A DNA stretch of 17,504 nt from CAYTSA01 sp964440345. Its GTDB lineage: Bacteria > Desulfobacterota > Desulfovibrionia > Desulfovibrionales > Desulfovibrionaceae. This document shows, piece by piece, positions 7,878 through 15,859 of the stretch. The position numbers and the translations under genes were made by a program. Positions within the stretch are counted from its first letter, which is position 1. Each line of letters opens with the position of its first letter. The stretch is taken from positions 1 to 17,504 of the forward strand of contig CAYTSA010000085.1 of assembly GCA_964440345.1 (NCBI GenBank), given 5' to 3'. The notes under the pieces were generated by a model. It was not told the DNA's origin. It did no database searches and saw only the letters and a list, made by a program, of their open reading frames with translations.

Positions 7878-7933
7878 AGCGTGCATTCCTCGTTGGAGTT
7901 TCAATTTAATTGCGCAGTATCTGAAGACACCAA

Positions 7934-7961
7934 AACATACCACGGTCTTTCATATTGTCAA
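7934..7961 (-). promoter_or_regulatory. Sigma-70-type promoter of proVWX
   Basis: On the minus strand a perfect TTGACA (-35, 7956-7961) is followed after 16 bp by TATGTT (7934-7939), which is preceded by TGG and so forms an extended -10 (TGnTATGTT). Transcription would start near 7927, leaving a leader of about 50 nt with a GAGGA ribosome-binding site before the proV ATG. Confidence 0.7.
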
Positions 7962-7993
7962 GCTCGGGTCAATGTTCATTTGATAAAGTGCAT

Positions 7994-8045
7994 CTGTTCA
8001 GCAAAAAACGTGATGTGTAGTTATTATAATCGTAAAAATGAACAG
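7994..8045. repeat. Separated inverted repeat, possible operator pair
   Basis: CTGTTCA (7994-8000) and TGAACAG (8039-8045) are perfect 7-bp reverse complements with 38 bp between them. They lie about 35-85 bp upstream of the proV -35 element. A regulator bound at both arms could control proVWX, but a chance match in AT-rich DNA is not excluded. Confidence 0.35.
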
Positions 8046-8140
8046 TTTTTCTTTGTTCTTGTCCTCTTGTACAAACAACATAACAACAATATACGACGTA
8101 TTTTTTTCAAAATGGTATGTTGTGAATTTATTTTTTACCG

Positions 8141-8166
8141 ATACTTTTTTATCCAAAGTATTTTTT
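8141..8166 (+). terminator. Weak hairpin with T-tract inside the intergenic region
   Basis: ATACTTT (8141-8147) and AAAGTAT (8155-8161) pair perfectly around a 7-nt loop, and six T follow (8161-8166). The stem is AT-rich and therefore weak. No protein gene precedes it on this strand. It would make sense only as the end of a small RNA, or as insulation of the downstream promoter, or it may be a binding site. Confidence 0.3.
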
Positions 8167-8233
8167 GCAATGACGAAGCATGTCTAATATTCCCCTCTCG
8201 AAAGTGCAAATGTTGGCCTTCGTTGAACGCCGG

Positions 8234-8251
8234 TGTGCAGTATCGTGCACA
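8234..8251. promoter_or_regulatory. Inverted repeat, candidate enhancer site of the sigma-54 promoter
   Basis: TGTGCA (8234-8239) and TGCACA (8246-8251) are perfect 6-bp arms around a 6-bp spacer. The centre lies about 93 bp upstream of the predicted sigma-54 start, the usual distance for an upstream activator sequence bound by an NtrC-type dimer. A second small palindrome, CATTC-A-GAATG (8250-8260), overlaps its right edge. The NtrC-family activator encoded in the same operon is the natural candidate, by inference. Confidence 0.5.
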
Positions 8252-8308
8252 TTCAGAATGCGTATTTTTCTTAACATCTTGTAGTTGCATGGAAAAAACA
8301 TTTCAGGT

Positions 8309-8324
8309 TTGGCCCGTTTTGTGC
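8309..8324 (+). promoter_or_regulatory. Sigma-54 (-24/-12) promoter of the kinase/chemosensory operon
   Basis: The sequence TTGGCCCGTTTTGTGC has the invariant GG (8311-8312) and GC (8323-8324) exactly 10 bp apart and matches most of the consensus TTGGCACG-N4-TTGC. Transcription would start near 8336, just before the GGAAG ribosome-binding site (8339-8343) and the kinase ATG (8352). Sigma-54 promoters require an AAA+ activator, and one is encoded by the second gene of the unit. Confidence 0.72.
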
Positions 8325-8351
8325 TAAGTTTGATTGCTGGAAGTGACGCCT

Positions 8352-10082
8352 ATGGATATTGCCGCTGGTGCAAAACACAGAGCGCCTGTTTTGTTAAGCG
8401 CATTCGCTGTTCTCGTTGTGGGGGCCGTTCTCTTTTTGAATACGTTCCAGTCTGTGCACAGGCAGAGGCAGGCAGTGCTCCAGCACATGGGCCTGACCGC
8501 CCGCGTGGTGGTGCGCGCTGTGGAAAGCTCTCTGGGCCGAGGGGCTGGGCGCATGCATAACCCCATGCGCCGTTCCATACAGCCGGACCCTGAAGAATTT
8601 TTCCGCGAATTGCAGCAAAGCGAGGCCATTTTGTTTGTCGCCGCCTTTGACGCGGAGCAGGGCCGCATTATCGGCGCGCCGGAAATGGATGAAGAGGCCA
8701 TGCAAGCAGTATTGCAGCCGCTGCGGGTGGCGCTGGCCCAGGAGCCTGAAGCTGGCAGGGAGGGGACTGTCTCACTGGGAGACCAGACAGGATACGTGTT
8801 CGCACGACAGGCAATACCTCCTGTGGCGAGTCTGCTGCAGCCAGATGACGCCCCTCCCCGCCGCCGGCCAGGCCGGCCTCCGCAAGTCTTCCTTGCCGTG
8901 GCCCTGGACATGACCGGGCATATGGCGGCGTTCAAGCAGTTCCGGCGCAACGCCATGGTCCAGGCGGTGGTGTTTTTGGCTGTCGCCTTGGCCGTGCTGG
9001 CGCTGGGCGCCGTCTTTTTGCGCCGGCGCATGGCGGCCCAGCGCTCGCGCTATCTGGAGCGATTTCAATCCAGGTTATTGGACAGTTTGCCAGACGGGCT
9101 CATGACTGTGGACGCTGGATTCACTGTCCAGTCAGCCAATCCAGCAGCCTTGCGCATTCTGGGCGCGCCGCCGGACGAGTTGCTGGACCGGCCCTGTGCA
9201 GCCATTGATATTTCCAGTGTGCAGACTGACCGCTGGACAGAGTTGGAAGTCAACACCCGCCGGCTGGAAGTCTTAGTGCTCTCCTTGCCCGCCCAGAGCA
9301 GCCAGGAAGGCCCGGGAAGGCTGGTCATTCTGCGGGACCGGACGGAAATCAGAGAATTGGAAGAGCGCCTGGCCGAAGCCCGTAAGCTGGCCTCACTGGG
9401 CGAGCTGGCCGCCGGAGTTGCCCACGAAATTCGCAATCCGCTCAGTGCGTTGCGCGGATTTGCCCAGTTTTTTGCCAAAAAGCTGGCCGGCGCAGAGCCT
9501 GAAGAAACTTACGCCAAAACCATGGTTCGCGAAGCAGACAGACTAAACCGCGTGGTAACAGACATGTTGCACTTGGCCAGGCCCAGACCTCCACAGCTGC
9601 AGCATGTGCCCATGGCAGACCTTGTTGACGGCCTTGGCCGCTTGCTGCAACAGGAGTGCGAAGAAAAGAACGTGCAACTCCTGGCTGATATTCAGCTGGA
9701 TATTGTGCAGGCGGACCCGGACCAGTTGGAGCAGGCGCTGCTCAACCTGGCGCTGAACAGCTTGCAGGCTTTGGAAAGCAGCCGGAAGGAGCAGACCCAA
9801 GCCTGGGTGCGCATATCTACATATAAAGATGAAACGGGCGGCGCCGTCATAGAGGTAGCCGATAACGGGCCCGGCATGGACAAAGAGCAGCAGGCCCAGG
9901 CTTTTGAGCCGTTTTTTACCACCAAGGACAAAGGGACGGGGCTGGGACTGGCCATGGTCCACGCCATCGCGCGGGGGCATGGCGGCTGGGCGGCCATAGA
10001 CACAGCACCAGGAACGGGAACCCGCGTTCGCCTTGTTCTGCCGCGGACTATTCCCCAGGGAACGGAGGAAGAAAAGCAATGA
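8352..10082 (+). CDS. Membrane sensor histidine kinase (ZraS/NtrB-like layout)
   Basis: This 576-residue protein is the input of the two-component pair. TM1 spans about 12-33 and TM2 about 202-223, enclosing a periplasmic sensor region of ~165 residues that ends in an Arg/Pro-rich patch (167-178). A PAS-like domain follows (about 240-330). The HisKA box is AAGVAHEIRNPLSAL with phospho-acceptor H358, and the HATPase_c domain shows N-box NLALNS (465-470), G1 DNGPGMD (504-510) and G2 GTGLGLAM (528-535). The architecture matches kinases that partner sigma-54 activators; the signal is unknown. I prefer the ATG at 8352 (GGAAG 8 nt upstream) over the TTG at 8334. Its stop overlaps the next start (ATGA). 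Confidence 0.9.
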   Translation: MDIAAGAKHRAPVLLSAFAVLVVGAVLFLNTFQSVHRQRQAVLQHMGLTARVVVRAVESSLGRGAGRMHNPMRRSIQPDPEEFFRELQQSEAILFVAAFDAEQGRIIGAPEMDEEAMQAVLQPLRVALAQEPEAGREGTVSLGDQTGYVFARQAIPPVASLLQPDDAPPRRRPGRPPQVFLAVALDMTGHMAAFKQFRRNAMVQAVVFLAVALAVLALGAVFLRRRMAAQRSRYLERFQSRLLDSLPDGLMTVDAGFTVQSANPAALRILGAPPDELLDRPCAAIDISSVQTDRWTELEVNTRRLEVLVLSLPAQSSQEGPGRLVILRDRTEIRELEERLAEARKLASLGELAAGVAHEIRNPLSALRGFAQFFAKKLAGAEPEETYAKTMVREADRLNRVVTDMLHLARPRPPQLQHVPMADLVDGLGRLLQQECEEKNVQLLADIQLDIVQADPDQLEQALLNLALNSLQALESSRKEQTQAWVRISTYKDETGGAVIEVADNGPGMDKEQQAQAFEPFFTTKDKGTGLGLAMVHAIARGHGGWAAIDTAPGTGTRVRLVLPRTIPQGTEEEKQ

Positions 10083-11455
10083 TACGCGCTGGTGAAAAAA
10101 AACTGCTGGTCATTGACGACGAACCCGGTCACCGGCTCATGGTTCGGGCAGTCATGGAGGAAGCCGGGTGGCAAGTACACGAAGCCGGGGACGCTCACGT
10201 TGGCCTGGAAGAACTGGAGCGGCTGGAGCCGGATGTGGTGCTGCTGGACATGCGCATGCCCGGCATGAAAGGAGACGAGGCCCTGCGCCGCATTGTTGCA
10301 AAGCAGCCGGATTCGCCAGTGGTCATGCTGACAGCGTACGGCACTGTGGGGTCCGCCGTAGAAGCCATGAAAGCCGGCGCCTTCGACTATCTGACAAAAC
10401 CGGCGGACAATGAAGAGCTGGCCGCCCAGCTGGAAAAGGCTTGGTCCTACGGCCGGTTGCTCAAAGAGAATAAAAGCCTGAAAGCTACACTCCAAGAACA
10501 CGCCGGCAGGGCCATCGTCGGCTCTGGCCCGGCTATGCGCAAGATATTAGATATGGTGGAGCAGGCCGGGCCCTCTGAAGCCACAGTGCTCGTCACCGGA
10601 GAATCCGGCACGGGGAAGGAATTGGTGGCTGAGGCCCTGCACCGGGCCAGCCGAAGGGCCGGCGGTGAATTGATCAAAGTCAACTGCGCGGCGTTGCCGG
10701 AAAACCTGCTGGAGAGCGAGCTTTTCGGCTACGCCAAAGGCGCCTTCACTGGAGCTGTCAAGGACAAACCCGGGCGCTTTCAACTGGCTGATAAGGGGAC
10801 GCTGTTGCTGGACGAAGTGGGAGAGCTGTCTTTGCCGTTGCAAGCAAAACTGCTACGCGCGCTGCAAGAACGCGTGGTGGAGCCGTTGGGCGGGGTAAAG
10901 CCCGTGCCGGTGGACGTGCGCATTGTGGCGGCCACAAACAGGGACCTGGCCGCCGAAGCCCGGGAGGGCAATTTTCGCGAAGATTTGTATTATCGGCTTA
11001 ATGTGCTGGAAATTCGCGTGCCGCCCCTGCGGGAAAGGCTGGAGGACCTGCCCGAGCTGGTCAGCCATTTGCTGCGAAAACTCTCAACAAAGAACGACAA
11101 ACAGGTCCGTTCGGTGTCTCCGAGGTTCATGGAGGCTCTGGCCGGCCACCACTGGCCGGGCAACGTCCGTGAACTGGAAAATGTGTTGGAGCGGGCCATT
11201 ATCCTGAGCCGAACGGACGTTATCGGCCCGGAAACATTGCCGGAAAGCATGGTCCCCAACCCGGAATCCTATGCGCGGCAAGGGGAAGATGAGGCCCTGG
11301 CCCACGCCATGGGCGAGGCGGAGCGCGACGTCCTTATCCGTGCTTTGGACGCCAACGACGGGCACAGGGAGCGTACTGCCCAGGCGCTGGGCGTGAGCAG
11401 AAGGACATTGCAATACAAATTGAGTAAATACGGCTTGACCAGACGTTCAAAATAA
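10079..11455 (+). CDS. NtrC-family sigma-54-dependent response regulator
   Basis: This 458-residue transcription activator has three parts. The receiver (about 8-120) has D13/D14, phosphoacceptor D57, T85 and K107. The AAA+ domain (about 145-375) has Walker A GESGTGKE (174-181), the sigma-54-contacting GAFTGA loop (221-226), Walker B LLLDE (242-246), and a WPGNVRELENVLERA segment. The C-terminus is a Fis-type helix-turn-helix (about 414-455, ALGVSRRTLQYKLSKYGL). It should be phosphorylated by the preceding kinase, with which it overlaps by ATGA; a GGAGG site lies upstream of its ATG. Because a sigma-54 promoter heads the same operon, autoregulation is likely, and the downstream chemosensory genes are probable targets by readthrough. 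Confidence 0.94.
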   Translation: MIRAGEKKLLVIDDEPGHRLMVRAVMEEAGWQVHEAGDAHVGLEELERLEPDVVLLDMRMPGMKGDEALRRIVAKQPDSPVVMLTAYGTVGSAVEAMKAGAFDYLTKPADNEELAAQLEKAWSYGRLLKENKSLKATLQEHAGRAIVGSGPAMRKILDMVEQAGPSEATVLVTGESGTGKELVAEALHRASRRAGGELIKVNCAALPENLLESELFGYAKGAFTGAVKDKPGRFQLADKGTLLLDEVGELSLPLQAKLLRALQERVVEPLGGVKPVPVDVRIVAATNRDLAAEAREGNFREDLYYRLNVLEIRVPPLRERLEDLPELVSHLLRKLSTKNDKQVRSVSPRFMEALAGHHWPGNVRELENVLERAIILSRTDVIGPETLPESMVPNPESYARQGEDEALAHAMGEAERDVLIRALDANDGHRERTAQALGVSRRTLQYKLSKYGLTRRSK

Positions 11456-11470
11456 GGGCACAAGACCATA

Positions 11471-12040
11471 ATGCAGACTTTGTCCTATGCCGCCAACTCT
11501 GTGGCAAATGCCGGACCCACGGAGCAGGATGCATTGAGCAGCAATGATTCCTGGTTCCTCGCTTTTACGTCCGGGAGCGTACTCTTCGGCTTGCCCTTGC
11601 AGTCTGTTGAGCGTGTGGCCCGCATGGCCATGTTTTCGCCCCTGCCGGAAGCCCCGGCTCACGTGTTGGGGGTGTTGCAAGTGGCGGGCGAGCCGGTCCC
11701 GGTGGTGGATCCGGCTGTGCGGCTGGGCCAGCCGCAGACGCCAATACAACCGGACGAACAGCTTATTCTGGCTGTGACCAAAAAACGCAGACTTGCCGTG
11801 CGGGTGCAGAACGCCGGGGAGGTGTTTGCTGTTGCTGACGCCCCTGACGGCGGCAACCTGAAGCCGGACCCTGTGTGGCCTGGTTTGCTGCGTGCCGGCA
11901 AAGCTGTGCCCCTGGAGGGTGAAACAGCGCTGATTTTTGACCCGGAAGCCTTTTTTACCGCCAAGGAAGAACGCCAGTTGCAAACAGCAATGGACAGCCA
12001 AAGCGGCGCCGGGACGCCAGGCGGGAAGGGGGGCGAGTGA
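11471..12040 (+). CDS. cheW: CheW-like coupling protein (WspB-like position)
   Basis: This 189-residue CheW-domain protein would link receptor and CheA kinase in a signalling array. The core (about 27-165) shows WFLAFTSGSVLFGLPLQSVERV, then SPLPEAPAHVLGVLQVAGEPVPVVDPAVRLG, the typical CheW pattern. The first 25 residues and the last ~25 (Gly-rich) look unstructured. It begins 15 bp after the activator gene with no terminator between them, so the two-component and chemosensory genes appear to form one transcript. The nearest Shine-Dalgarno (AAGGG, 11454-11458) is 12 nt from the ATG, longer than ideal, so expression may depend partly on coupling. Confidence 0.85.
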   Translation: MQTLSYAANSVANAGPTEQDALSSNDSWFLAFTSGSVLFGLPLQSVERVARMAMFSPLPEAPAHVLGVLQVAGEPVPVVDPAVRLGQPQTPIQPDEQLILAVTKKRRLAVRVQNAGEVFAVADAPDGGNLKPDPVWPGLLRAGKAVPLEGETALIFDPEAFFTAKEERQLQTAMDSQSGAGTPGGKGGE

Positions 12041-13539
12041 ACGCAGTGGCGCCGGATTTTCGTTCGGAATTCCTTACTGCTCTGGCGGCCCAGGTGGAAC
12101 AGCGCTTGGGGCTGCATTTTCCTCAAAACCGCCATTCTGAATTGCTGCGGGGGGTCTCCAAGGCTTGCGAAGCCGCGGGGGAGAGTTCTGTGGACGACTA
12201 TCTGGCCATGCTGCTGGACAAGGGCCCAGAGCACTTGGACCGGCTGGCCCCTTATCTGACCATAGGCGAGAGTTACTTTTTCCGCGAGCCGCGGATGATC
12301 GCCCTGCTGGAGTCTGTTATCCTTCCAGGAATATTTGAAGAAAGAAAGAACTCGCGCAAGCTGGGCATCTGGTCTGCCGGGTGCAGCAGCGGCGAGGAGC
12401 CGTATACCCTGGCCATTATGTTGGACCGGCTGTTGGCGGACAGAAAGGATTGGGACATCAAGTTATTGGCAACAGATGTCAACACTGAAGTTCTGGAAAA
12501 AGCTCGGCAAGGCGTCTACCGTCAATGGTCCTTCCGCAACCCCCCTCAGTGGTTGCTGCCAGAGTATTTTCTCAAGGTGGGCGAGAACGCCTACCAACTG
12601 CAGGACGCCATTCGTAACATGGTGGAGCTGCAGCATTTGAACCTGGCTGAAGACGCTTGTCCCTCCCCGGCGGCGGCAACCACGGATTTTGATCTTATTC
12701 TCTGCCGCAACGTGCTCATCTATTTTTCTGCAGAAGCCATGGAAAACGTCCTGCGCCGGTTTCGCGCCTGCCTGCGCGAGGATGGCTGGTTTGTCACTGG
12801 CCCCAGCGAGGCCGGGCACGTTACGGCTATGGATGTCTTCCATCCCGTGTCCATCCAGGGCGTCACGGTGTTTACGCCCTCAGCACAGAAGGCCTCTTTG
12901 GAAGATTGTTCCGAAGCTGAGGAGATTGTCCCGGTCTGGGAGGAGCCGGCGGCCCTTTTTGAGCCCCAGGCGGAAGACGATCCCCCGGAGCTTGCAGCTG
13001 TGCAGCCGCCGGTTTTCGAAGAAGAACCAGCTTTGGTTGCGCCCGGCGGCGAAGCGCCAAGTGTAGAGTCTGCGGCCAAGGCTGCAAAAGAAGAACGCTG
13101 GAGCGACGTGGTCCGCGAGCTGCAGGAACTGGCCCGGCAGCAAGACCTGGCGCCCGAAGCGCAAGAATTGCTTGCCCGCGGGCTGGCCAATATGGGCCGC
13201 TTGTCCGAGGCGCTGGAGCTGGCCCGGCAGGCGGCAGGAGCCAAACCCCTGTGGCCTGGCCCCAAGATGCTACTGGCGGAGATTTATATGGAAAAAGGAG
13301 CTTACGGCGAGGCGGCAAAGCAGTTGCAGCAGGCGGTCTATCTGGAGCCGGACGCCGCCTTGGCGCATTACCATTTAGGCGTGCTGGCGGATGCAGCCGG
13401 CGACAAGCCTGGCGCCCGCAAGTACTATGACCGCGCGCTGCGGGTGCTTAATTCGCTGCCTGGGGATGCGCCTGCGCCCTTTGCCGAGGGCATGAGCGCG
13501 GCGCGGTTGCGGGAAATTGTGGAGACGGCAAAGCAATGA
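12037..13539 (+). CDS. cheR: CheR-type receptor methyltransferase with C-terminal TPRs (WspC-like)
   Basis: This 500-residue protein uses S-adenosylmethionine to methylate glutamates of chemoreceptors. The N-terminal CheR helical part includes the SYFFRE motif (79-84). The SAM-binding domain shows SAGCSSGEEPYTLA (113-126), ATDVN (145-149) and ILCRNVLIYF (221-230). An acidic, Pro-rich linker (about 284-345) leads to TPR-like helices (about 374-470, for example SEALELARQAAG and LAHYHLGVLADAAGDKPGARKYYDRAL). The CheR-TPR fusion is characteristic of WspC and related alternative-function systems rather than motility CheR. The start is GTG at 12037, supported by the AAGGGGGG just upstream and by the GTGA overlap with the preceding cheW. 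Confidence 0.92.
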   Translation: MNAVAPDFRSEFLTALAAQVEQRLGLHFPQNRHSELLRGVSKACEAAGESSVDDYLAMLLDKGPEHLDRLAPYLTIGESYFFREPRMIALLESVILPGIFEERKNSRKLGIWSAGCSSGEEPYTLAIMLDRLLADRKDWDIKLLATDVNTEVLEKARQGVYRQWSFRNPPQWLLPEYFLKVGENAYQLQDAIRNMVELQHLNLAEDACPSPAAATTDFDLILCRNVLIYFSAEAMENVLRRFRACLREDGWFVTGPSEAGHVTAMDVFHPVSIQGVTVFTPSAQKASLEDCSEAEEIVPVWEEPAALFEPQAEDDPPELAAVQPPVFEEEPALVAPGGEAPSVESAAKAAKEERWSDVVRELQELARQQDLAPEAQELLARGLANMGRLSEALELARQAAGAKPLWPGPKMLLAEIYMEKGAYGEAAKQLQQAVYLEPDAALAHYHLGVLADAAGDKPGARKYYDRALRVLNSLPGDAPAPFAEGMSAARLREIVETAKQ

Positions 13540-14078
13540 CGCATTTTGATCATCTTGACCCTGCGCAACGGGAACGGCTGGCTAAACAAGCCCGAGAGCT
13601 TGCCGCAGTCCGGGACGAAGAAACGGGCCTGCAGCAGGACCAGGCAGTGGACCTGCTGGTGTTTAGCCTGTCCGGCGAGCGCTACGCCGTGGAGGCGCAG
13701 TGGGTGGAAGAGGCCGTGTGCTCTGTTGTTGTAACGCCGGTTCCCTGCACGCCGGATCATATTTTGGGAGCCGCCATGCTTCGGGGCCGGCTGGCGGCTG
13801 TGGTGGACCTGGCTGGCGTATTGGGTCTGCCAAAGCCGGAAGCCGCCGGCTGTCTGGTGTTGCTTTCCGGGCGGTCCATGGAAATGGCCCTGGCTGTGGA
13901 CCAGGTGCACGGCACGGTGCGGGTGGAAGAACATCAATTGCGCCGGGACCCGGCAAACAAGGGCGGCAAGGCAGGAGAGTACGCTTTGAGCCTTGCCCCA
14001 GGGCTGGTCGCGGTGCTGGACGGAGAGAAAATGTTGACAGACGCCAGCCTGGCGGTGAACGAAACTGTGGGGGATTGA
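13536..14078 (+). CDS. cheW: Second CheW-like coupling protein (WspD-like)
   Basis: This 180-residue protein has a CheW domain (about 38-170: DLLVFSLSGERYAVEAQWVEEAV, then TPVPCTPDHILGAAMLRGRLAAVVDLAGVLGLP) and an N-terminal helical extension (RERLAKQARELAAV). A basic helix of that kind typifies the second CheW of Wsp-type clusters. It overlaps the stop of cheR by ATGA, indicating translational coupling. Having two different CheWs flank a CheR-TPR gene is the wspB-wspC-wspD order. Confidence 0.88.
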   Translation: MTHFDHLDPAQRERLAKQARELAAVRDEETGLQQDQAVDLLVFSLSGERYAVEAQWVEEAVCSVVVTPVPCTPDHILGAAMLRGRLAAVVDLAGVLGLPKPEAAGCLVLLSGRSMEMALAVDQVHGTVRVEEHQLRRDPANKGGKAGEYALSLAPGLVAVLDGEKMLTDASLAVNETVGD

Positions 14079-14080
14079 GC

Positions 14081-15832
14081 ATGCGATGGATTGATCTGAG
14101 TCTGGGAGTAAAACTTGCCTTGGGATTTGGTCTGGTACTGGCCTTGATGGCGCTTATTGGCTACCAGTCAGTGTCTGGGCTTTCCCGCACTGTGGAGGAC
14201 ATGGACGAAGTTCAGCAAAACGTCAGTTACACCATATTGCTCAACAACAAGCAGGTGGACCATTACAAATGGGCCATGAAGGTGAGCACCGCATTGGCCG
14301 TGCAGGACCCCCTGGCCGCCGACGTGCAGCTGGACTACACCCAGTGCTCATTTGGCCGATGGTACTACGGGCCGGACAAGGAAGTGATGGTTCGGAACGT
14401 TCCGGAAGCCGCAGGCGTGCTGACGGCCATAGAGCCGGTGCACATGACGATACATACTTCTGTGCGTGATATGCAGCAGCTGTACCGCGAACAAGGCGCC
14501 GCCAGCCTGCCGCAAGTAAATGATATATTCCAGAAACAAACGCTGGAATCGCTTGCCGCTTTTCAGCGCATGCTGGGCCAGGTCGAGCAGCTGGTCCACA
14601 GCCAGGTGCAGGAGATAGAGCAAAGCACCATCGGCAAGGCTTACGAAAAGAAAAACTTCATCAACGGGTTTGTACTCCTTTCCATTGTCATTGGCCTGCT
14701 GATGGCGATTTTTATCAGCCGCAGCATGACCAAGCCGTTGCGCAAAGTGGTGAGCGCAGCAGACCGCATAGCCCGGGGCGACCTGTCCGCCCAGCTGGAA
14801 GTGGACCACCGCGGCGACGAAGTGGGCCGGCTGACGGACGCTTTCAGGCGGATGCTGGTGGAGCTGCGGGCCGAAGCGGACATGCTGGAGCGCATTGGCC
14901 GCGGGGACCTGACCGTGACGCCCCAGCCGCAATCTAACGAAGACCAGATAGGCAACGCCATGGCCGCCATGGTGGCCAGCCTCAAGGACCTGGTCCACGC
15001 CAACAACGAAACCGTTCAGATACTGGCGTCCTCTGTGGGGCAGATATCCGCCGCCACCAGCCAGCTATCCTCCAGCTCTGCAGAGACGGCGTCGGCCATC
15101 AGCGAGACCACCGCCACTGTGGAGGAAGTGCGGCAGACTACAGCCATGGCCAGCGAAAAAGCCAAGTCTGTGGCTGAGACCGCCAAGGAGTCTTCCAAAA
15201 TCGCTATGGACGGAAAAAGATTTACAGAAGAGATTGACGCAGGCATGCGGCGCATTCGCGAGCGCATGGACTACATTGCCGAAACTATCATCCGGCTGAG
15301 CGAAAAGGGGCAGACCATAGGCGAAATAATCACCGCGGTGAACGACTTGGCGGACCAGTCTAACATTCTGGCTGTTAACGCTTCCATTGAAGCCGCCAAG
15401 GCCGGCGCTGAAGGAAAAGGCTTTGGCGTGGTCGCCCAGGAAATCCGCAGCCTGGCGGAACGGTCCAAGCAGTCTACGTCTGAAGTCCGCGAAATACTCA
15501 GCGACATACAAAAAGCAACCTCCTCGGCTGTCATGGCCACAGAAGAAGGCTCCAAGGCTGTGGCCGAGGGCGAAACCAAGGCGGCCAAGGCCGGCAAGGC
15601 CATCATGGCCGTGGTCAACTCTGCCGCCAAGGACGCACAGTCAGCCACCCAGATAGCCGCCTCCAGCCAGGAGCAGCTGGCCGGCATGGATCAGGTGGCC
15701 CAGGCCATGGACAACATTCGCCAGGCTGGGGATCAGAACGTGGACTCCGCCCGGCAACTGGAGACGTCCATGCGCGACCTGGACAAGCAGGCAAACCGGC
15801 TGCAGGAACTGATGCGCCGCTTTCAGCTGTAG
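14081..15832 (+). CDS. Chemoreceptor (MCP) with periplasmic CZB-type zinc-binding region
   Basis: This 583-residue receptor has TM1 (about 11-28) and TM2 (about 194-213). Between them, H61-x2-W64, C89-x-F-G92-x-W94 and H121-x3-H125 match the chemoreceptor zinc-binding (CZB) signature, with gaps of 25 and 26 residues. A HAMP domain follows (about 214-266) and then a second HAMP-like segment (about 268-310). The cytoplasmic coiled coil has the conserved hairpin tip (NILAVNASIEAAKAGAEGKGFGVVAQEIRSLAERS in part, 428-462). There is no C-terminal CheR-docking pentapeptide; the protein ends RLQELMRRFQL. The ATG at 14081 begins directly before TM1. The same frame is open further upstream inside cheW, but that stretch is an out-of-frame shadow. 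It lies 2 bp after the second cheW. Confidence 0.92.
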   Translation: MRWIDLSLGVKLALGFGLVLALMALIGYQSVSGLSRTVEDMDEVQQNVSYTILLNNKQVDHYKWAMKVSTALAVQDPLAADVQLDYTQCSFGRWYYGPDKEVMVRNVPEAAGVLTAIEPVHMTIHTSVRDMQQLYREQGAASLPQVNDIFQKQTLESLAAFQRMLGQVEQLVHSQVQEIEQSTIGKAYEKKNFINGFVLLSIVIGLLMAIFISRSMTKPLRKVVSAADRIARGDLSAQLEVDHRGDEVGRLTDAFRRMLVELRAEADMLERIGRGDLTVTPQPQSNEDQIGNAMAAMVASLKDLVHANNETVQILASSVGQISAATSQLSSSSAETASAISETTATVEEVRQTTAMASEKAKSVAETAKESSKIAMDGKRFTEEIDAGMRRIRERMDYIAETIIRLSEKGQTIGEIITAVNDLADQSNILAVNASIEAAKAGAEGKGFGVVAQEIRSLAERSKQSTSEVREILSDIQKATSSAVMATEEGSKAVAEGETKAAKAGKAIMAVVNSAAKDAQSATQIAASSQEQLAGMDQVAQAMDNIRQAGDQNVDSARQLETSMRDLDKQANRLQELMRRFQL

Positions 15833-15859
15833 GCGTTCATTGTATAGTGGAGACTGCGC

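Larger units (their letters stand above)
7878..8351. other. 474-bp AT-rich divergent regulatory region
   Basis: This gene-free stretch separates the divergent proVWX and kinase/chemosensory operons. Roughly 7985-8200 is strikingly AT-rich compared with the flanks, with long T-runs (8101-8107, 8131-8136, 8161-8166). It contains the proV promoter, the sigma-54 promoter, several inverted repeats and a hairpin with a T-tract, each listed separately. A plus-strand ORF that spans much of it overlaps proV antisense, has no ribosome-binding site and gives an unlikely Phe/Cys-rich protein, so I treat the region as non-coding. Confidence 0.8.

Noticed and set aside
7830..8327. 165-residue plus-strand ORF across the intergenic region
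   Set aside because: It begins antisense to proV, has no ribosome-binding site, is rich in Phe, Cys and Tyr as expected from AT-rich non-coding DNA, and overlaps the promoters.
8450..8960. Zinc sensing by the periplasmic domain of the histidine kinase (ZraS analogy)
   Set aside because: The layout is ZraS-like, but the sensor region has no Cys and only scattered His, so no metal site can be argued from the sequence.
13700..14080. Upstream in-frame extension of the chemoreceptor through the cheW gene
   Set aside because: The extension is Gly/Arg/Ala-rich, out of frame with a well-conserved CheW domain, and would put more than 120 odd residues before TM1. The ATG at 14081 fits the receptor architecture.
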